The notes below the pieces were generated by a model. The model saw only the letters and a program-made list of their open reading frames with translations, did not search any database and was not told where the DNA came from. Positions 46,666-55,972 of a DNA stretch of 64,000 nucleotides are shown here, piece by piece. The stretch is from positions 1 through 64,000 of the forward strand of contig JASKOM010000003.1 in the NCBI GenBank assembly GCA_030152305.1, written 5' to 3'. Both the position numbers and the translations under genes were made by a program. The first letter of the stretch is position 1. The number at the start of each line of letters is the position of its first letter. Source of the DNA: Campylobacterota bacterium (GTDB taxonomy: Bacteria; Campylobacterota; Campylobacteria; Campylobacterales; Thiovulaceae).

Positions 46666-47454
46666 TTAACCTCTTGCTGATGCTAATTTCTCGATAGCAT
46701 CTCGATTTAGTTCATTCATTTGTGTATCCATAACTTTTTGATACATTCCAACCATTCGATTGGTTTCGATAAGTCGTCCCATTTCGAGAACTGCATTGAC
46801 ATTACTAGTTTCGACATAGCCCTGTTCAACAGCTAAACTATTTTCAAAATGCACAATTTCGTTTTGATCAGCAATCGAGAAAAGTCCGCTACCTTCTTTT
46901 TGAAGAGTTCGCAAATTTTCAGGACGAACGATCATTAATTCGCCACTGTTACCGCCGTTTAAATAAATACCGTTTTTATCAAATCTGACTTCAGCATTTA
47001 AGTCTATTTCAATAGGTCTGCCACGACGATCAAGAACTTGATAGCCATCATGAGTAATTAAAAAACCATCTTGATTAGTCGTGAAACTTCCATTTCGAGT
47101 TAATCGATTTCCTTCTGGAGTTGCGACAGCAAAAAATAATTCTTTATCGACAAGTGCCAAATCAAGCGGATTATAAGTCTGTTTCATAGTTCCAACAGAA
47201 AAATCAGAAAAACGATCAACGATTTGCGGAACTCTTGTTGTTGCTCGATGATAAAATTTTGCACCATCAACAGTTTGATTTTGCAATGGCAATTCATCTT
47301 GTTTATCTTTTGCAAGTCGCAAATAATCGCCAAAAATCATTTCATCTCGTTTGAATCCAGCCGTATTTAAATTTGCTAAATTATTCGTAGTCGTATCTAA
47401 AACATGAAATTGCGAAACCATTCCGCCAGTTGCAGAATAAAAACCTGATTGCAT
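46666..47454 (-). CDS. flgF: Flagellar rod protein FlgF/FlgG paralogue
   Basis: 262 aa. N-terminal MQSGFYSATGGMVSQFHVLD and TTNNLANLNTAGFKRDE, central LTRNGSFTTNQDGFL, and C-terminal YVETSNVNAVLEMGRLIETN are the rod-protein signatures. Length and the NAVLEMG tail allow FlgF or the second FlgG of Campylobacterota. Exported by the flagellar system that includes FlhB. The gap 47455-47653 before the next gene is A/T-rich with no feature seen. Confidence 0.85.
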   Translation of the reverse strand: MQSGFYSATGGMVSQFHVLDTTTNNLANLNTAGFKRDEMIFGDYLRLAKDKQDELPLQNQTVDGAKFYHRATTRVPQIVDRFSDFSVGTMKQTYNPLDLALVDKELFFAVATPEGNRLTRNGSFTTNQDGFLITHDGYQVLDRRGRPIEIDLNAEVRFDKNGIYLNGGNSGELMIVRPENLRTLQKEGSGLFSIADQNEIVHFENSLAVEQGYVETSNVNAVLEMGRLIETNRMVGMYQKVMDTQMNELNRDAIEKLASARG

Positions 47455-47653
47455 GTAAAAAGTCCTTTTAAATTAAATTAATTAATATATTATCAAATTT
47501 AAATAAAACTATTTGATAAATTATTTTAATGTTCGCCCATAACTTTTTCGATTTCTTCAGGTTTATTATTAATATATAAATTTCCTATATCTATTTTCGA
47601 AATCAAAGTTCAAAGTTTGTTTTAAAATAGCATTAAATTGTTAAAGGAAATCA

Positions 47654-49769
47654 ATGTTCAAAAAAGCTGTTTTAAAAAAGCAAAAGCAAGATGAAAATTT
47701 AATAAAAATTCGATGGGAAGCTTTTCAAAGTTATAAAAGCAAAATTGATTTTATTAAAAATGTAAAAGAAGAAAAATATCAAGATGGTTTTTTAAAAGAT
47801 ATTTTTGAAAATTGTCTCGGTTATGTTCTTGAAACGAATAATCCAAATAATTTCTCGCTGAAACGAGAAGAGAAAAACGAAACTGATTCTAAAAAAGCTG
47901 ATGCCGTAATTGTTGCTAATTCTCAAATTATCGGAATTATCGAGCTGAAAGATCAAAAGACTAAAAATTTAAAATTCGTTGAAGATCAGGCTTTTAATTA
48001 TCATAATTCTCATTCGAATTCGAAATATATAATTATTTCAAACTTCGATGAGGTCCGTTTTTATGTTGACAAAAAAACTAGTTTTGCTAGTTTTTCGCTG
48101 TTTAATTTAAGTTTTGATGATTTTCGAGATTTGCATTTATTAATTAGTTTCGAAAGCTTTTTTGAGTCAAGCTTTTGATTATTTGTCAAACGAATATTTT
48201 CAATTGGAAGAGATTTTAAATAAAAAAGCTAATAATATTTTTGACTTTTTTCATTTTGATACAGCGATTCTTGAGAATAATTTATACGGTGTTGATATAA
48301 ACGAAAGTGCCGTTGAAATTGCGAAATTGTCGCTTTGGTTGAAAACAGCAAAACCTGAAAGAAAATTAACTGATTTGAATAAAAATATCGTTTGTGCAAA
48401 TTCGCTTTTAAATATGCCGTTTGAATTAAATAGTTTTGATATCGTAATTGGAAATCCGCCGTATGTTCGTCAAGAGTTAATCAAAGATTATAAAGAATAT
48501 TTGAAAAATAGTTATGAAGTTTTTGTTGGCACAGCAGATTTATATGTCTATTTTTATGAACTTGCTTATAAAATGTTGAAACAGGACGGTTTAAACGGTT
48601 TTATCTGTTCGAATAAATTTTTCCGTGCAAAATATGGTGAAAAGTTACGAACTTTGATTCTTGACAAAATGACTGTTTTGAATATTGCTGATTTTAACGG
48701 TAAAAAAGTTTTTGCCAATGCAACAGTTGATAGTTCGGTTACGATTTTGCAAAAAAGCATCGCTTCGAATGATTCGATATTTAAATTTGTTGATAGCAAT
48801 TTGACAGATTTTGTTATGTTAAATCAGAAAGATTTAGACAAATCTAGTTTTTCGTTTGCAAAATCAGATGAATTAAATATCAAAAAGAAAATTGAATCGA
48901 TTGGAATTCCGCTTAAAAACTGGGACATAAAAATCAATTACGGAATTAAAACAGGATTTAACGAGGCTTTTATAATTTCGACAGAAAAACGAAATGAGAT
49001 TCTCGATAAATGCACCTCATCGGAGGAAAGAGAACGAACAGAAAAAATAATCAAAAAAGTTCTGCGAGGTCGAGATATAAAAAGATATTCGTATGAATGG
49101 GCTGATTTGTGGATAATTTCAACTTTTCCAAGTCTCAAATTAAATATTGATGATTATCCAAGTTTAAAAGAATATTTATTGACTTTTGGCAAAAAATTAA
49201 ATCAAAGTGGAGAAATTGGCAGTCGCAAAAAAACAGGCAACGAATGGTTTGAAACACAAGATCAAATTGCATATTGGCATGAATTTGAAAAAGAGAAAAT
49301 AGTTTGGAAGGCAATTGGTAGAAATTTAGCTTTTTCAAAAGTTTCTTCAGGAATCCTATTATCTGCTCCTTCATCTTTTATAACATCTAATTCAAACACA
49401 TATATTTTAGCTTTTTTAAGTAGTTCAACAATTCAATATTTTATTTATCATAATAGCGATACAACAGGTGCTGGAGATATTATGTTGAATATACAATCGT
49501 TAGAGAAAATTCCAATTCCAAAACCAACAGAAAAAAGTGAAAAAATCTTAACTGATTTAGTTGATAAAATCTTGAACTCAAAAAACAAAATTGCAAAAAT
49601 CAAAAAACATTTTGATAAATTATCAGCAATTGATAAAATCGAAATTAGCGAAGAGCTTGAAAAACTTGAAAATATAATTTTGTCAGCCGAACAAGAAATC
49701 GATCGTGAAGTTTATAAACTTTATGGCTTAACTCGAAATGAAATAGAAATCGTGGAGGGGAAAGTATGA
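47654..49769 (+). pseudogene. Type IIG restriction-modification gene with internal deletion
   Basis: The first frame (47654-48178) gives an N-terminal nuclease-like region with SKKADAVIVANSQIIGIIELK, a PD-(D/E)xK-type site, ending in LISFESFFESSF. The second frame (from about 48162) starts at FLSQAFDYLSNEYFQLEEIL, which in intact relatives follows SAM motif I (DPACGSGAFL). Everything between, including motif I, is gone and the frames do not match; the junction lies in AGCTTTTTTG at about 48155-48163. The rest keeps LYGVDINESAVEIAKLSLW, the NPPY motif (IVIGNPPYVRQE) and a target-recognition region. The enzyme cannot bind SAM as it stands. Motifs at 48047 and 49014. Confidence 0.85.
49688..49757 (+). 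repeat. 70-bp direct repeat, copy 1 (3' end of the type IIG gene)
   Basis: Encodes EQEIDREVYKLYGLTRNE near the end of the restriction-modification frame. An identical 70-bp copy lies at 52591-52660, 2.9 kb downstream, with no gene body attached. Confidence 0.92.
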
Positions 49770-50035
49770 CATTTGACGAAAAAAAGCTTTTAGTTGATAT
49801 TCTTGGGAAAAGAATAGATATTTTGCACAAGAAATTATTAATTATTCTTGGCGGAATCGCTGGAACTTGGTATTACGGTATAGATTTTTTAAAACAAACA
49901 GATAATTTTTTAAATGTAATTGGTGTCGTTATGTTTATAATTTTTATCTTTCTAATATCTGGATTGATAATTATGTTTTTAAAATTAAATCGTTTTGATA
50001 AAAATTTAGAAAAGGTTCAAAATGGAATGGAATAA
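49766..50035 (+). CDS. Small membrane protein downstream of the type IIG gene
   Basis: 89 aa; ATG overlaps the upstream stop by 4 bp and has GGAGGGG before it. Two hydrophobic segments (IILGGIAGTWYYGI, VIGVVMFIIFIFLISGLIIMF) followed by a charged tail. No family recognised. Confidence 0.65.
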   Translation: MTFDEKKLLVDILGKRIDILHKKLLIILGGIAGTWYYGIDFLKQTDNFLNVIGVVMFIIFIFLISGLIIMFLKLNRFDKNLEKVQNGME

Positions 50036-50132
50036 TATTGTTATTGGTCTTTTTCCAATTGGTTTAATAGTTGGTGTTGCTATCGGCATTCTTGCTTTTA
50101 AATATCAATGGAAATTGATCGATTGGTTTTAA
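50022..50132 (+). CDS. Very small single-helix membrane protein
   Basis: 36 aa, ATG overlapping the end of the previous gene in another frame, with AAAAGG six bases upstream. One membrane helix (IVIGLFPIGLIVGVAIGILA) then a basic end. Good RBS and coupling to the previous gene support it; function unknown. Confidence 0.45.
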   Translation: MEWNNIVIGLFPIGLIVGVAIGILAFKYQWKLIDWF

Positions 50133-50203
50133 CTTTTTAAATAAACTAGTTGTCTTTTCTTCGATGATGTGATGAGGTTCTGTAACTCGTTTCAGAATCC
50201 AAA

Positions 50204-50222
50204 AATATTAAAATTACGAAAA
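50204..50222 (+). promoter_or_regulatory. Conserved element upstream of HTH gene C
   Basis: Third copy of AATATTAAAATTACGAAAA, 25 bp before the ATG of the HTH gene at 50248. Its presence at a locus 47 kb from the other two shows that it travels with the cassette. Confidence 0.55.
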
Positions 50223-50247
50223 ATATATAAATTTGGAGAAAATCAAA

Positions 50248-50541
50248 ATGGGTAGAAAACCAAAAAATCAAATCAATCAAACTGAAAATAAAGATCAGCC
50301 AATTATCGAAGAAGAAAATCTAGTTAAAAAAACTTGCCGAGAATTAGGCATTACTCAAAAAGAGTTGGCGGAACGAATCGGGGTTACGGAAAGATCTTTG
50401 TCTCGCTATATTACTTCAATGCCAAAAAATATTGAAAATCATATTAATCTTATAGTTGATAACTTTTTAAAAACAGAAATCTTAAACTCATTGGAATCAA
50501 CTTTAACAATAGCATATAATAAAATATACAGGACAATTTGA
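50248..50541 (+). CDS. Small XRE-type HTH regulator, cassette C
   Basis: 97 aa from the ATG at 50248 (GGAG nine bases upstream). An N-terminal basic stretch MGRKPKNQINQ replaces the short start of copies A and B, followed by the same ENLVKKTCRELGITQKELAE helix and IGVTERSLSRYITS. C-terminal part unrelated to A and B. Companion of the BRO-N gene downstream. Confidence 0.78.
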   Translation: MGRKPKNQINQTENKDQPIIEEENLVKKTCRELGITQKELAERIGVTERSLSRYITSMPKNIENHINLIVDNFLKTEILNSLESTLTIAYNKIYRTI

Positions 50542-50603
50542 CTATAATATCTTGATTTAAAATGACAAATATTCTATAATACCTAAAAATACAAAGGTGT
50601 TAT

Positions 50604-51338
50604 GTGCAAATTCTCTCTCAAAATTTTCAAAACAAACAATTTAGAACAATAATTTTAGACGATCAACCTTTTTTCGTCGTTAATGACATTGCAAATATCT
50701 TAGAGCTTTCAAATGGTAGAAAAGCTGTTGCAGATCTTTTTACAAGATACGAAAAGGCTGGAATTAATTCAGAGGGGGTAACTCGGAGTTACTCCCTTCA
50801 AACAAATGGCGGAAAACAGGAACTTTTAATCATATCTGAAGTTGGTCTTTATGAATTAATTTTTGCTTCAAGAAAAGAAGAATCGATTATGTTTAGACAT
50901 TGGGTTACAAGTGAAGTTCTTCCGTCAATTCGCAAAACTGGAAATTACTCAATTTCTCAACAACCACAAACTCAAAACTCAACTGAACAAATTATCGAAC
51001 TCGATAAATATTTTGTCGCAACAATTAATTTGTTAAAAAACTTACGAGAACAAAATCCGATCGATCTTTATCGGCTTGACAAATATATTCTCGAAAACAA
51101 AAATTTTTCACCACTCGAAACTTTTAAGATAAACCTCGATTCACAATTTTTTCTTCCAACTGAATTAGGCAAAATGATCAATAAATCAGCGGTTGAAGTT
51201 AATTTGATGATCGAACACAAAGGTTATCAAATTCGAGAAAATAAAGTTTGGAAAATGACCTCATCGGGTCGTGATTTTGGAATTGAGATCGTTGGAAAAT
51301 ATAATCAAATTAAGTGGAAGATGAAAACTGTTTTGTAA
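50604..51338 (+). CDS. BRO-N domain antirepressor-like protein, copy C
   Basis: 244 aa, GTG start after AAAGGTG. N-terminal BRO-N: PFFVVNDIANILELSNGRKA, LLIISEVGLYELIF, VTSEVLPSIRKTGNY. C-terminal shared domain: LPTELGKMINKSAVEVNLM, SGRDFG, GKYNQIKWKMKTVL. Follows the HTH gene as in cassettes A and B. Motif GATGAGGT on the minus strand at 51258, inside the shared domain and absent from copies A, B and D. Confidence 0.82.
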   Translation: MQILSQNFQNKQFRTIILDDQPFFVVNDIANILELSNGRKAVADLFTRYEKAGINSEGVTRSYSLQTNGGKQELLIISEVGLYELIFASRKEESIMFRHWVTSEVLPSIRKTGNYSISQQPQTQNSTEQIIELDKYFVATINLLKNLREQNPIDLYRLDKYILENKNFSPLETFKINLDSQFFLPTELGKMINKSAVEVNLMIEHKGYQIRENKVWKMTSSGRDFGIEIVGKYNQIKWKMKTVL

Positions 51339-51343
51339 AATAA

Positions 51344-51415
51344 ATAGATCCAGAAATAAATTCTGGATGACAATTTGGTCGTTCTGAAGCGAAAGCTCCT
51401 GTAACTTGCTTCAGA
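51344..51415. repeat. REP-like palindromes after antirepressor C
   Basis: CCAGAA-ATAAA-TTCTGG followed by ATGAC, then TTCTGAAGC paired with GCTTCAGAA over a 17-bp loop. Placed just after the stop of 50604-51338; could end transcription. Related GGATGAC words occur at 52549-52590. Confidence 0.55.
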
Positions 51416-51479
51416 ATCTTTGATAAATTAATTAGATCGTATTTGAAGTTTTTATATTTTTTATAAAATAAATTTTGAA

Positions 51480-51662
51480 TTATTTTCTTTCAACTAAATC
51501 ACGATGCTTATCGATATATTCCACTAATAAAATATTTAATAATCCATTTAATGTATTGATACCTTTTTTCTTCGCTATTTTTAAAGCTATCGTTTTTGTA
51601 TCTTTATCCGTATAGAATGTTGTCATATATTTTTTTTCTGCTATTTTTAATTCATCTTCCAT
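51480..51662 (-). CDS. Small ribbon-helix-helix-like protein
   Basis: 60 aa, ATG start. KYMTTFYTDKDTKTIALKIA then INTLNGLLNILLVEYIDKH has the strand-helix-helix spacing of RHH regulators. It is antisense to the flanking antirepressor genes. Possible antitoxin-like or plasmid-type repressor; no toxin gene adjacent. Confidence 0.5.
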   Translation of the reverse strand: MEDELKIAEKKYMTTFYTDKDTKTIALKIAKKKGINTLNGLLNILLVEYIDKHRDLVERK

Positions 51663-51802
51663 AATCTACCTTTACTACTGTTTTAATATTAAAATAATTG
51701 TTTTTAAGTTTTGTTTAATAAAGTTTAATATAAAATGAATATCAGGATTCGAAACTCCTACATATCGAATCCTAAATCTTTAAAACTGAAGGCTTAAGAA
51801 AT

Positions 51803-52543
51803 ATGTTACCAAACAGTTCAGATATGCAAATATTACCATTTTTCTTTGATGAGCAAAAAGAAATTAGAACTATCGTAATCGATAATAATATTTGGTTTGT
51901 CGCAAAAGACATCGTTTTAGCACTTGACTATTTGAAATTTAACTCAACTTTGCTTGATAAAATTCCTGAAGAATGGAAGGATACCAAACCGATTGGCACC
52001 CTTGGAGGAATTCAAAACATGGCGGTTTTATCGGAGTCAGGTTTATATTTTTTCTTAGCTCGTTCTGATAAACCTAAGGCTTTACCATTTCAAAAATGGA
52101 TCGCTGGTGAAGTTCTTCCATCAATTCGCAAAACTGGAAATTACTCAATTTCACAAAATATACAACTTCCAGAAATTGGAAACTCAACTGAACAAATTAT
52201 CGAACTCGATAAATATTTTGTCGCAACGGCAAACTTAATCGATAATTTAGAGAAACTAAAAGCAACGACTCTCTATCGACTTGACAAATATATTCTCGAA
52301 AACAAAAAATTTTCACCACTCGAAACTTTTAAGATAAACCTTGATTCACAATACTTTTTGCCGACTGAATTAGGCAAAATGATCAATAAATCAGCGGTCG
52401 AGATTAATTTGATGATTGAGAAAAAAGGTTTTCAAGTTAAAGAAAATGGCATTTGGAAATTAACAGATTTGGGTCGTGATTTTGGAATTGTGATTGTTGG
52501 TAAATATAATCAAATCAAGTGGAAGATGAAAACTGTTTTGTAA
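51803..52543 (+). CDS. BRO-N domain antirepressor-like protein, copy D (no HTH partner)
   Basis: 246 aa, ATG with AAGG upstream. N-terminal BRO-N with IWFVAKDIVLALDYLKF, MAVLSESGLYFFLA and IAGEVLPSIRKTGNY. C-terminal shared domain: FLPTELGKMINKSAVEIN, LGRDFGIVIVGKYNQIK. The second half is very close to copy C, while the first half differs, again showing domain exchange. No HTH gene precedes it; an RHH-like gene lies upstream on the other strand. Confidence 0.82.
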   Translation: MLPNSSDMQILPFFFDEQKEIRTIVIDNNIWFVAKDIVLALDYLKFNSTLLDKIPEEWKDTKPIGTLGGIQNMAVLSESGLYFFLARSDKPKALPFQKWIAGEVLPSIRKTGNYSISQNIQLPEIGNSTEQIIELDKYFVATANLIDNLEKLKATTLYRLDKYILENKKFSPLETFKINLDSQYFLPTELGKMINKSAVEINLMIEKKGFQVKENGIWKLTDLGRDFGIVIVGKYNQIKWKMKTVL

Positions 52544-52548
52544 AATAA

Positions 52549-52590
52549 AAGATCCTGAAACGAGTTCTGGATGACTTTGATTTGGGATGA
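52549..52590. repeat. REP-like sequence joined to the 70-bp repeat
   Basis: GATCCTGAAACGAGTTCTGG then ATGAC and GGGATGAC run straight into copy 2 of the 70-bp repeat. Same word family as 51344-51415. Confidence 0.5.
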
Positions 52591-52660
52591 CGAACAAGAA
52601 ATCGATCGTGAAGTTTATAAACTTTATGGCTTAACTCGAAATGAAATAGAAATCGTGGAG
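52591..52660 (+). repeat. 70-bp direct repeat, copy 2 (orphan 3' end of a type IIG gene)
   Basis: Identical to 49688-49757. Reads as the last residues of the restriction-modification enzyme but has no gene body upstream. It closes the interval that carries cassette C and copy D. Confidence 0.92.
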
Positions 52661-52786
52661 AAAATATAAAAAGCTAAATCGCAAACACAAGCAACCCGAG
52701 TTTAAAAAGTTTGGGTTGTTTAACAAATACAAAATCTGCTAAACTAACAAACATAATTTTGAAATTTTTTTGAAAACAATTTCTTT

Positions 52787-52900
52787 CAATAAGGCTTACC
52801 AAGTGCCTAAGAAACAAGCTCTTAACCTTCCATTTTGGAGGGTTATAATCAAGCCTTATTGAAGTAAATTGAGTTGAGCTTGTTTTTTGAAACTTGGTAA
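52787..52900. repeat. Nested, mutually exclusive inverted repeats upstream of the AntA gene
   Basis: The 52661-52963 gap has no gene. Arms: CAATAAGGCTT 52787-52797 with AAGCCTTATTG 52851-52861; TTACCAAGT 52796-52804 with ACTTGGTAA 52892-52900; AAACAAGCTC 52812-52821 with GAGCTTGTTT 52876-52885; AACCTTCC 52824-52831 with GGAGGGTT 52837-52844 (one mismatch). The first pairing crosses the second and third, so a pseudoknot or two alternative folds are possible. AAAACAATTTCTT flanks the block at 52773 and 52925. May be an RNA switch, a recombination site or a replication or packaging signal. Confidence 0.7.
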
Positions 52901-52963
52901 CTTTCACAAATAGCTCTTCTAAACAAAACAATTTCTTCTAATTTATTTTTAACCAGTTTTTTT

Positions 52964-53728
52964 ATGAATGAAATAATTCAAATTGTGCCTCAAAAAATAG
53001 GGGAAGAGAATCAAAATGTTGTTTCGGCTCGTCAATTGCATCAAGCTTTAGGTGTTAAAAAGAAATTTCCAGATTGGGCTAATTATAATATTGACAATAT
53101 CTTGTTTGAAAACAATATCGATTTTATCGTTGTTTGGAGCGAACCCAAAATTGGGTTCGCTTTCTTAAGTGAAACTGAAGTGCAAAATAGAACACCTCAA
53201 AGCCTTACAGCATCTGGTTATCAGTCAGATTTTTTATTAACTCTTAACACAGCAAAAGAGATCGCAATGATGTCAAGAACTGCAAACGGCAAAACTGTTC
53301 GCAACTATTTTATTCAGGTCGAACAAGAATATTTGGAGTTATTAAAATCGGGTTGTCATTGTTGGCAAAATATAAGAAACGAAGGCAAAAGTTCAAGAAA
53401 AGCTTTAAGTGATTCAATTCAAAATATGATCGAATTTGCCTTTGCAAACGGAAGCAAAAATGCAAAAAATTAGTTTCGGTTAATCACACTTGAAACTTAT
53501 CGAGGCTTAAATTTAATCAACACGAATAAAGATTTTTCACTTGCAACAGTCGATTTAAAAAGTTATCGCGATAATTTGTCAAAAGAAAATTTGCAATATT
53601 TATCGACGATCGAAAATGTGATTAGTAAATTAATCGATCAAGAATTGCAACTTGGAACTTTTTATAAAATTATTTTTCAAAAAATTCAAGCGAAAATTGA
53701 TCAATTTGAGAATTTTTTAATAAAATAA
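52964..53728 (+). pseudogene. AntA/AntB-type antirepressor with in-frame amber codon
   Basis: The first 169 codons give an AntA/AntB domain: VVSARQLHQALGVKKKFPDW, DFLLTLNTAKEIAMMSRT, GKTVRNYFIQVEQEYLEL. Codon 170 is TAG (53471-53473), after which the same frame stays open to 53728 with LITLETYRGLNLINTNKDFS and a helical end. The full frame, 254 codons plus stop, equals the length of the other antirepressors here. A single change from a Leu or Ser codon explains the stop. The truncated protein might still fold as an AntA domain. Confidence 0.8.
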
Positions 53729-53748
53729 ACTTTCACATAATTCTTATT

Positions 53749-53768
53749 TTCCGTGTCGAGGCACGGAA
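53749..53768. terminator. REP-like hairpin between the AntA gene and moeA
   Basis: TTCCGTG, loop TCGAGG, CACGGAA followed by TGACAG. Between convergent genes, so probably ends both. Same family as 14190-14207. Confidence 0.65.
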
Positions 53769-53786
53769 TGACAGATTAAAAAATAG

Positions 53787-55040
53787 TTATCTTGAAATAA
53801 TTTCGTATTGAAAACTTGAAAACCATTTAAAAGCCGTTGGAATAAATCTCACGATTGAACCGCTATTTATTTCTGATATTTCACGATCGATAATTATAAA
53901 TCCGTTGCTTAAACCAAGCGGTTTCACCATTCCGGGAGCCTGTTTTAAACACGATTTAAAAGTCGAACCGTCAAATTCACCAAGAATAACAGTTGTTTTT
54001 CCGCCTTTTAATTTTATGTTTTCGAGAATTTCGCATTCGATACGATTTAAATATTTTGCTGAATCACCAGAAAGTGCAAGAATCGAAGCTCGACCGAATA
54101 ATTTGAAATTAATTAATCCTGCTGTTGGATTTCCAGGTAAATTTAAAATTGCGGTTTTGCCAATTTTTCCAAATGTTGTTGGTTTTCCGGGTTTTATTTC
54201 AACACCTTCAAAAATAGGCTGAAAACCTAAATTATAAAAACTTTCTCTTGTAAAATCGGCTTCACCAACACTGACACCACCAGACGAAATTATTAAATCA
54301 GCATGTAACAACGAATCCGAAATTGCTCGTTCGATTGCATTTTGCGAATCACCAATTATTTTTAACTGAACAGTTTCAGCTCCAAGTTCGATCGATTTTG
54401 CAACGATTGTTGGCGAATTTGTATTATAAATTTGATGTGATTTTATATTTTTATCGAAATACATTTTTAATTCTTTGCCAGTTGCAAAAACGATTATATT
54501 CGGTTTTCGATAAACAGAAATATGACTAATTCCTTGAGATGCCAAAAGTCCAATTTTCGATGAGGTTATTCGTTCCCCTTTTTTTATTAAAATATCGTTA
54601 TAATCGATATCTTCACCAGCTGAACGAATATGTGCTTTTGGTTTTAACGAATTTGGAACATTTATAAATAAATTATTATTTTCGTTAAAAATATTTGAAA
54701 TATCTTCAAACGGAATAATCGCCCATGTATTTTTTGGAATTTTTGCTCCAGTCATAATTTTCACGGCTTCATATTTCGAAATTGTAAAATCATCGGCGAC
54801 CTCATCACCTGCGAAAATCGTTTTTATAATTTTTACTTTTTCACCAAGAGAGGCTAACGAAACAGCAAAACCGTCCATCGCCGAATTATCAAAATTAGGA
54901 AGTTGTCGAGAAGCAACGATATTTTCAGCGAGAACTCGATTTATCGAATTTTCGATTGGCAAAAGTTCAACCCCATTAACTGGGGCAATATTTAAATAAA
55001 TTAGCTCTAAAGCTTTCTCGATTGAGATCGCCGATGCCAT
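53787..55040 (-). CDS. moeA: Molybdopterin molybdenumtransferase MoeA
   Basis: 417 aa. FDNSAMDGFAVSLA, VKIMTGAKIPKN, ISSGGVSVGEADF, KPGKPTTFGKIG and ILNLPGNPTAGLINF are MoeA motifs. Inserts molybdenum into molybdopterin for Mo enzymes. Stop of the fba side is 4 bp away. Motifs GATGAGGT at 54559 and 54799. Confidence 0.95.
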   Translation of the reverse strand: MASAISIEKALELIYLNIAPVNGVELLPIENSINRVLAENIVASRQLPNFDNSAMDGFAVSLASLGEKVKIIKTIFAGDEVADDFTISKYEAVKIMTGAKIPKNTWAIIPFEDISNIFNENNNLFINVPNSLKPKAHIRSAGEDIDYNDILIKKGERITSSKIGLLASQGISHISVYRKPNIIVFATGKELKMYFDKNIKSHQIYNTNSPTIVAKSIELGAETVQLKIIGDSQNAIERAISDSLLHADLIISSGGVSVGEADFTRESFYNLGFQPIFEGVEIKPGKPTTFGKIGKTAILNLPGNPTAGLINFKLFGRASILALSGDSAKYLNRIECEILENIKLKGGKTTVILGEFDGSTFKSCLKQAPGMVKPLGLSNGFIIIDREISEINSGSIVRFIPTAFKWFSSFQYEIISR

Positions 55041-55043
55041 TAT

Positions 55044-55967
55044 TTAAATTTTTCCTGCACTTCCAAGAACTTGCATTCTCTCTTTTAATAAAGCTTTTAC
55101 ACTTTTAATTGCTGGAGAGAAAAATTTTCGTAAGTCAAATTCACTTTTATTTTCGTTTGCAACTCGTCGAACTTCAGCCATAAATGCAATTCGCAAATCT
55201 GTATCTGTATTAACTTTATTAATTCCGCCTTTGATAGCTTCTGTTAAAAAATTAAACGGAACACCTTTTGAACCTTTTAGATCGCCACCTGTTTTTTCAA
55301 AAGCAATTCGAACATTTTCAGGAATTGCACTTGCACCGTGAAGAACCAACGGAATATCAGTTGCGATTTTAACTTCTTGAAGTCGTTTAAAATCTAATTG
55401 AGGTTCGCCTTTAAATTTAAAAGCACCGTGTGAAGTTCCAATTGCTGGAGCTAAATAATCAACACCTGTTAATTTAACAAATTCTCTAGCTTCTTCGACA
55501 TTAACGAGAACAGCATCGCGATCAGAAACAACGATATTATCTTCGATTCCCATTAAACGACCAAGTTCAGCTTCAACACCGATATCATATTTATGAGCAT
55601 AATCAACAACATGTTTAGTCATTTCAACATTTTCATGAAAAGAATGATGACTTGCATCAATCATAACAGAAGTAAAACCTGCTTTTATAACTTCGATACA
55701 ACTTTCGATCGTTGTGCCATGATCTAAATGCAAAGCAACAGGAATATGTGGATAACGATTCGATAAAGTTTTTGTCATCGAAACAAGCATATCAGCACCA
55801 GCATATTTAACTGCACCTTCACTAGCTTGAACGATAATAGGCGATGAGGTCTCATTTGCTGATTCAAAAATTGCAATAAGCATTTCAAGATTATTTATAT
55901 TAAATGCACCAACAGCATAACCTTCACGATGAGCTTTGTTTAAAATTTCTTTTCCGCTGACTAACAT
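55044..55967 (-). CDS. fba: Class II fructose-bisphosphate aldolase
   Basis: 307 aa. YAVGAFNINNLEMLIAI, VALHLDHGTTIESC (zinc-binding His), VMIDASHHSFHENV, GTSHGAFKF and LVLHGASAIPENV are class II aldolase motifs. Glycolysis and gluconeogenesis. Directly follows the PEB4-like gene, as in C. jejuni. Motif at 55843 on the non-coding strand. Confidence 0.95.
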   Translation of the reverse strand: MLVSGKEILNKAHREGYAVGAFNINNLEMLIAIFESANETSSPIIVQASEGAVKYAGADMLVSMTKTLSNRYPHIPVALHLDHGTTIESCIEVIKAGFTSVMIDASHHSFHENVEMTKHVVDYAHKYDIGVEAELGRLMGIEDNIVVSDRDAVLVNVEEAREFVKLTGVDYLAPAIGTSHGAFKFKGEPQLDFKRLQEVKIATDIPLVLHGASAIPENVRIAFEKTGGDLKGSKGVPFNFLTEAIKGGINKVNTDTDLRIAFMAEVRRVANENKSEFDLRKFFSPAIKSVKALLKERMQVLGSAGKI

Positions 55968-55972
55968 TTAAA

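Noticed and set aside
51741-51775. tRNA-like GGATTCGAAACTCC string
   Set aside because: T-loop-like word only; no acceptor or anticodon stem can be built around it.
52674-52931. Minus-strand frame of 85 codons in the inverted-repeat region
   Set aside because: Overlaps the nested palindromes, has no clear RBS and no recognisable domain.
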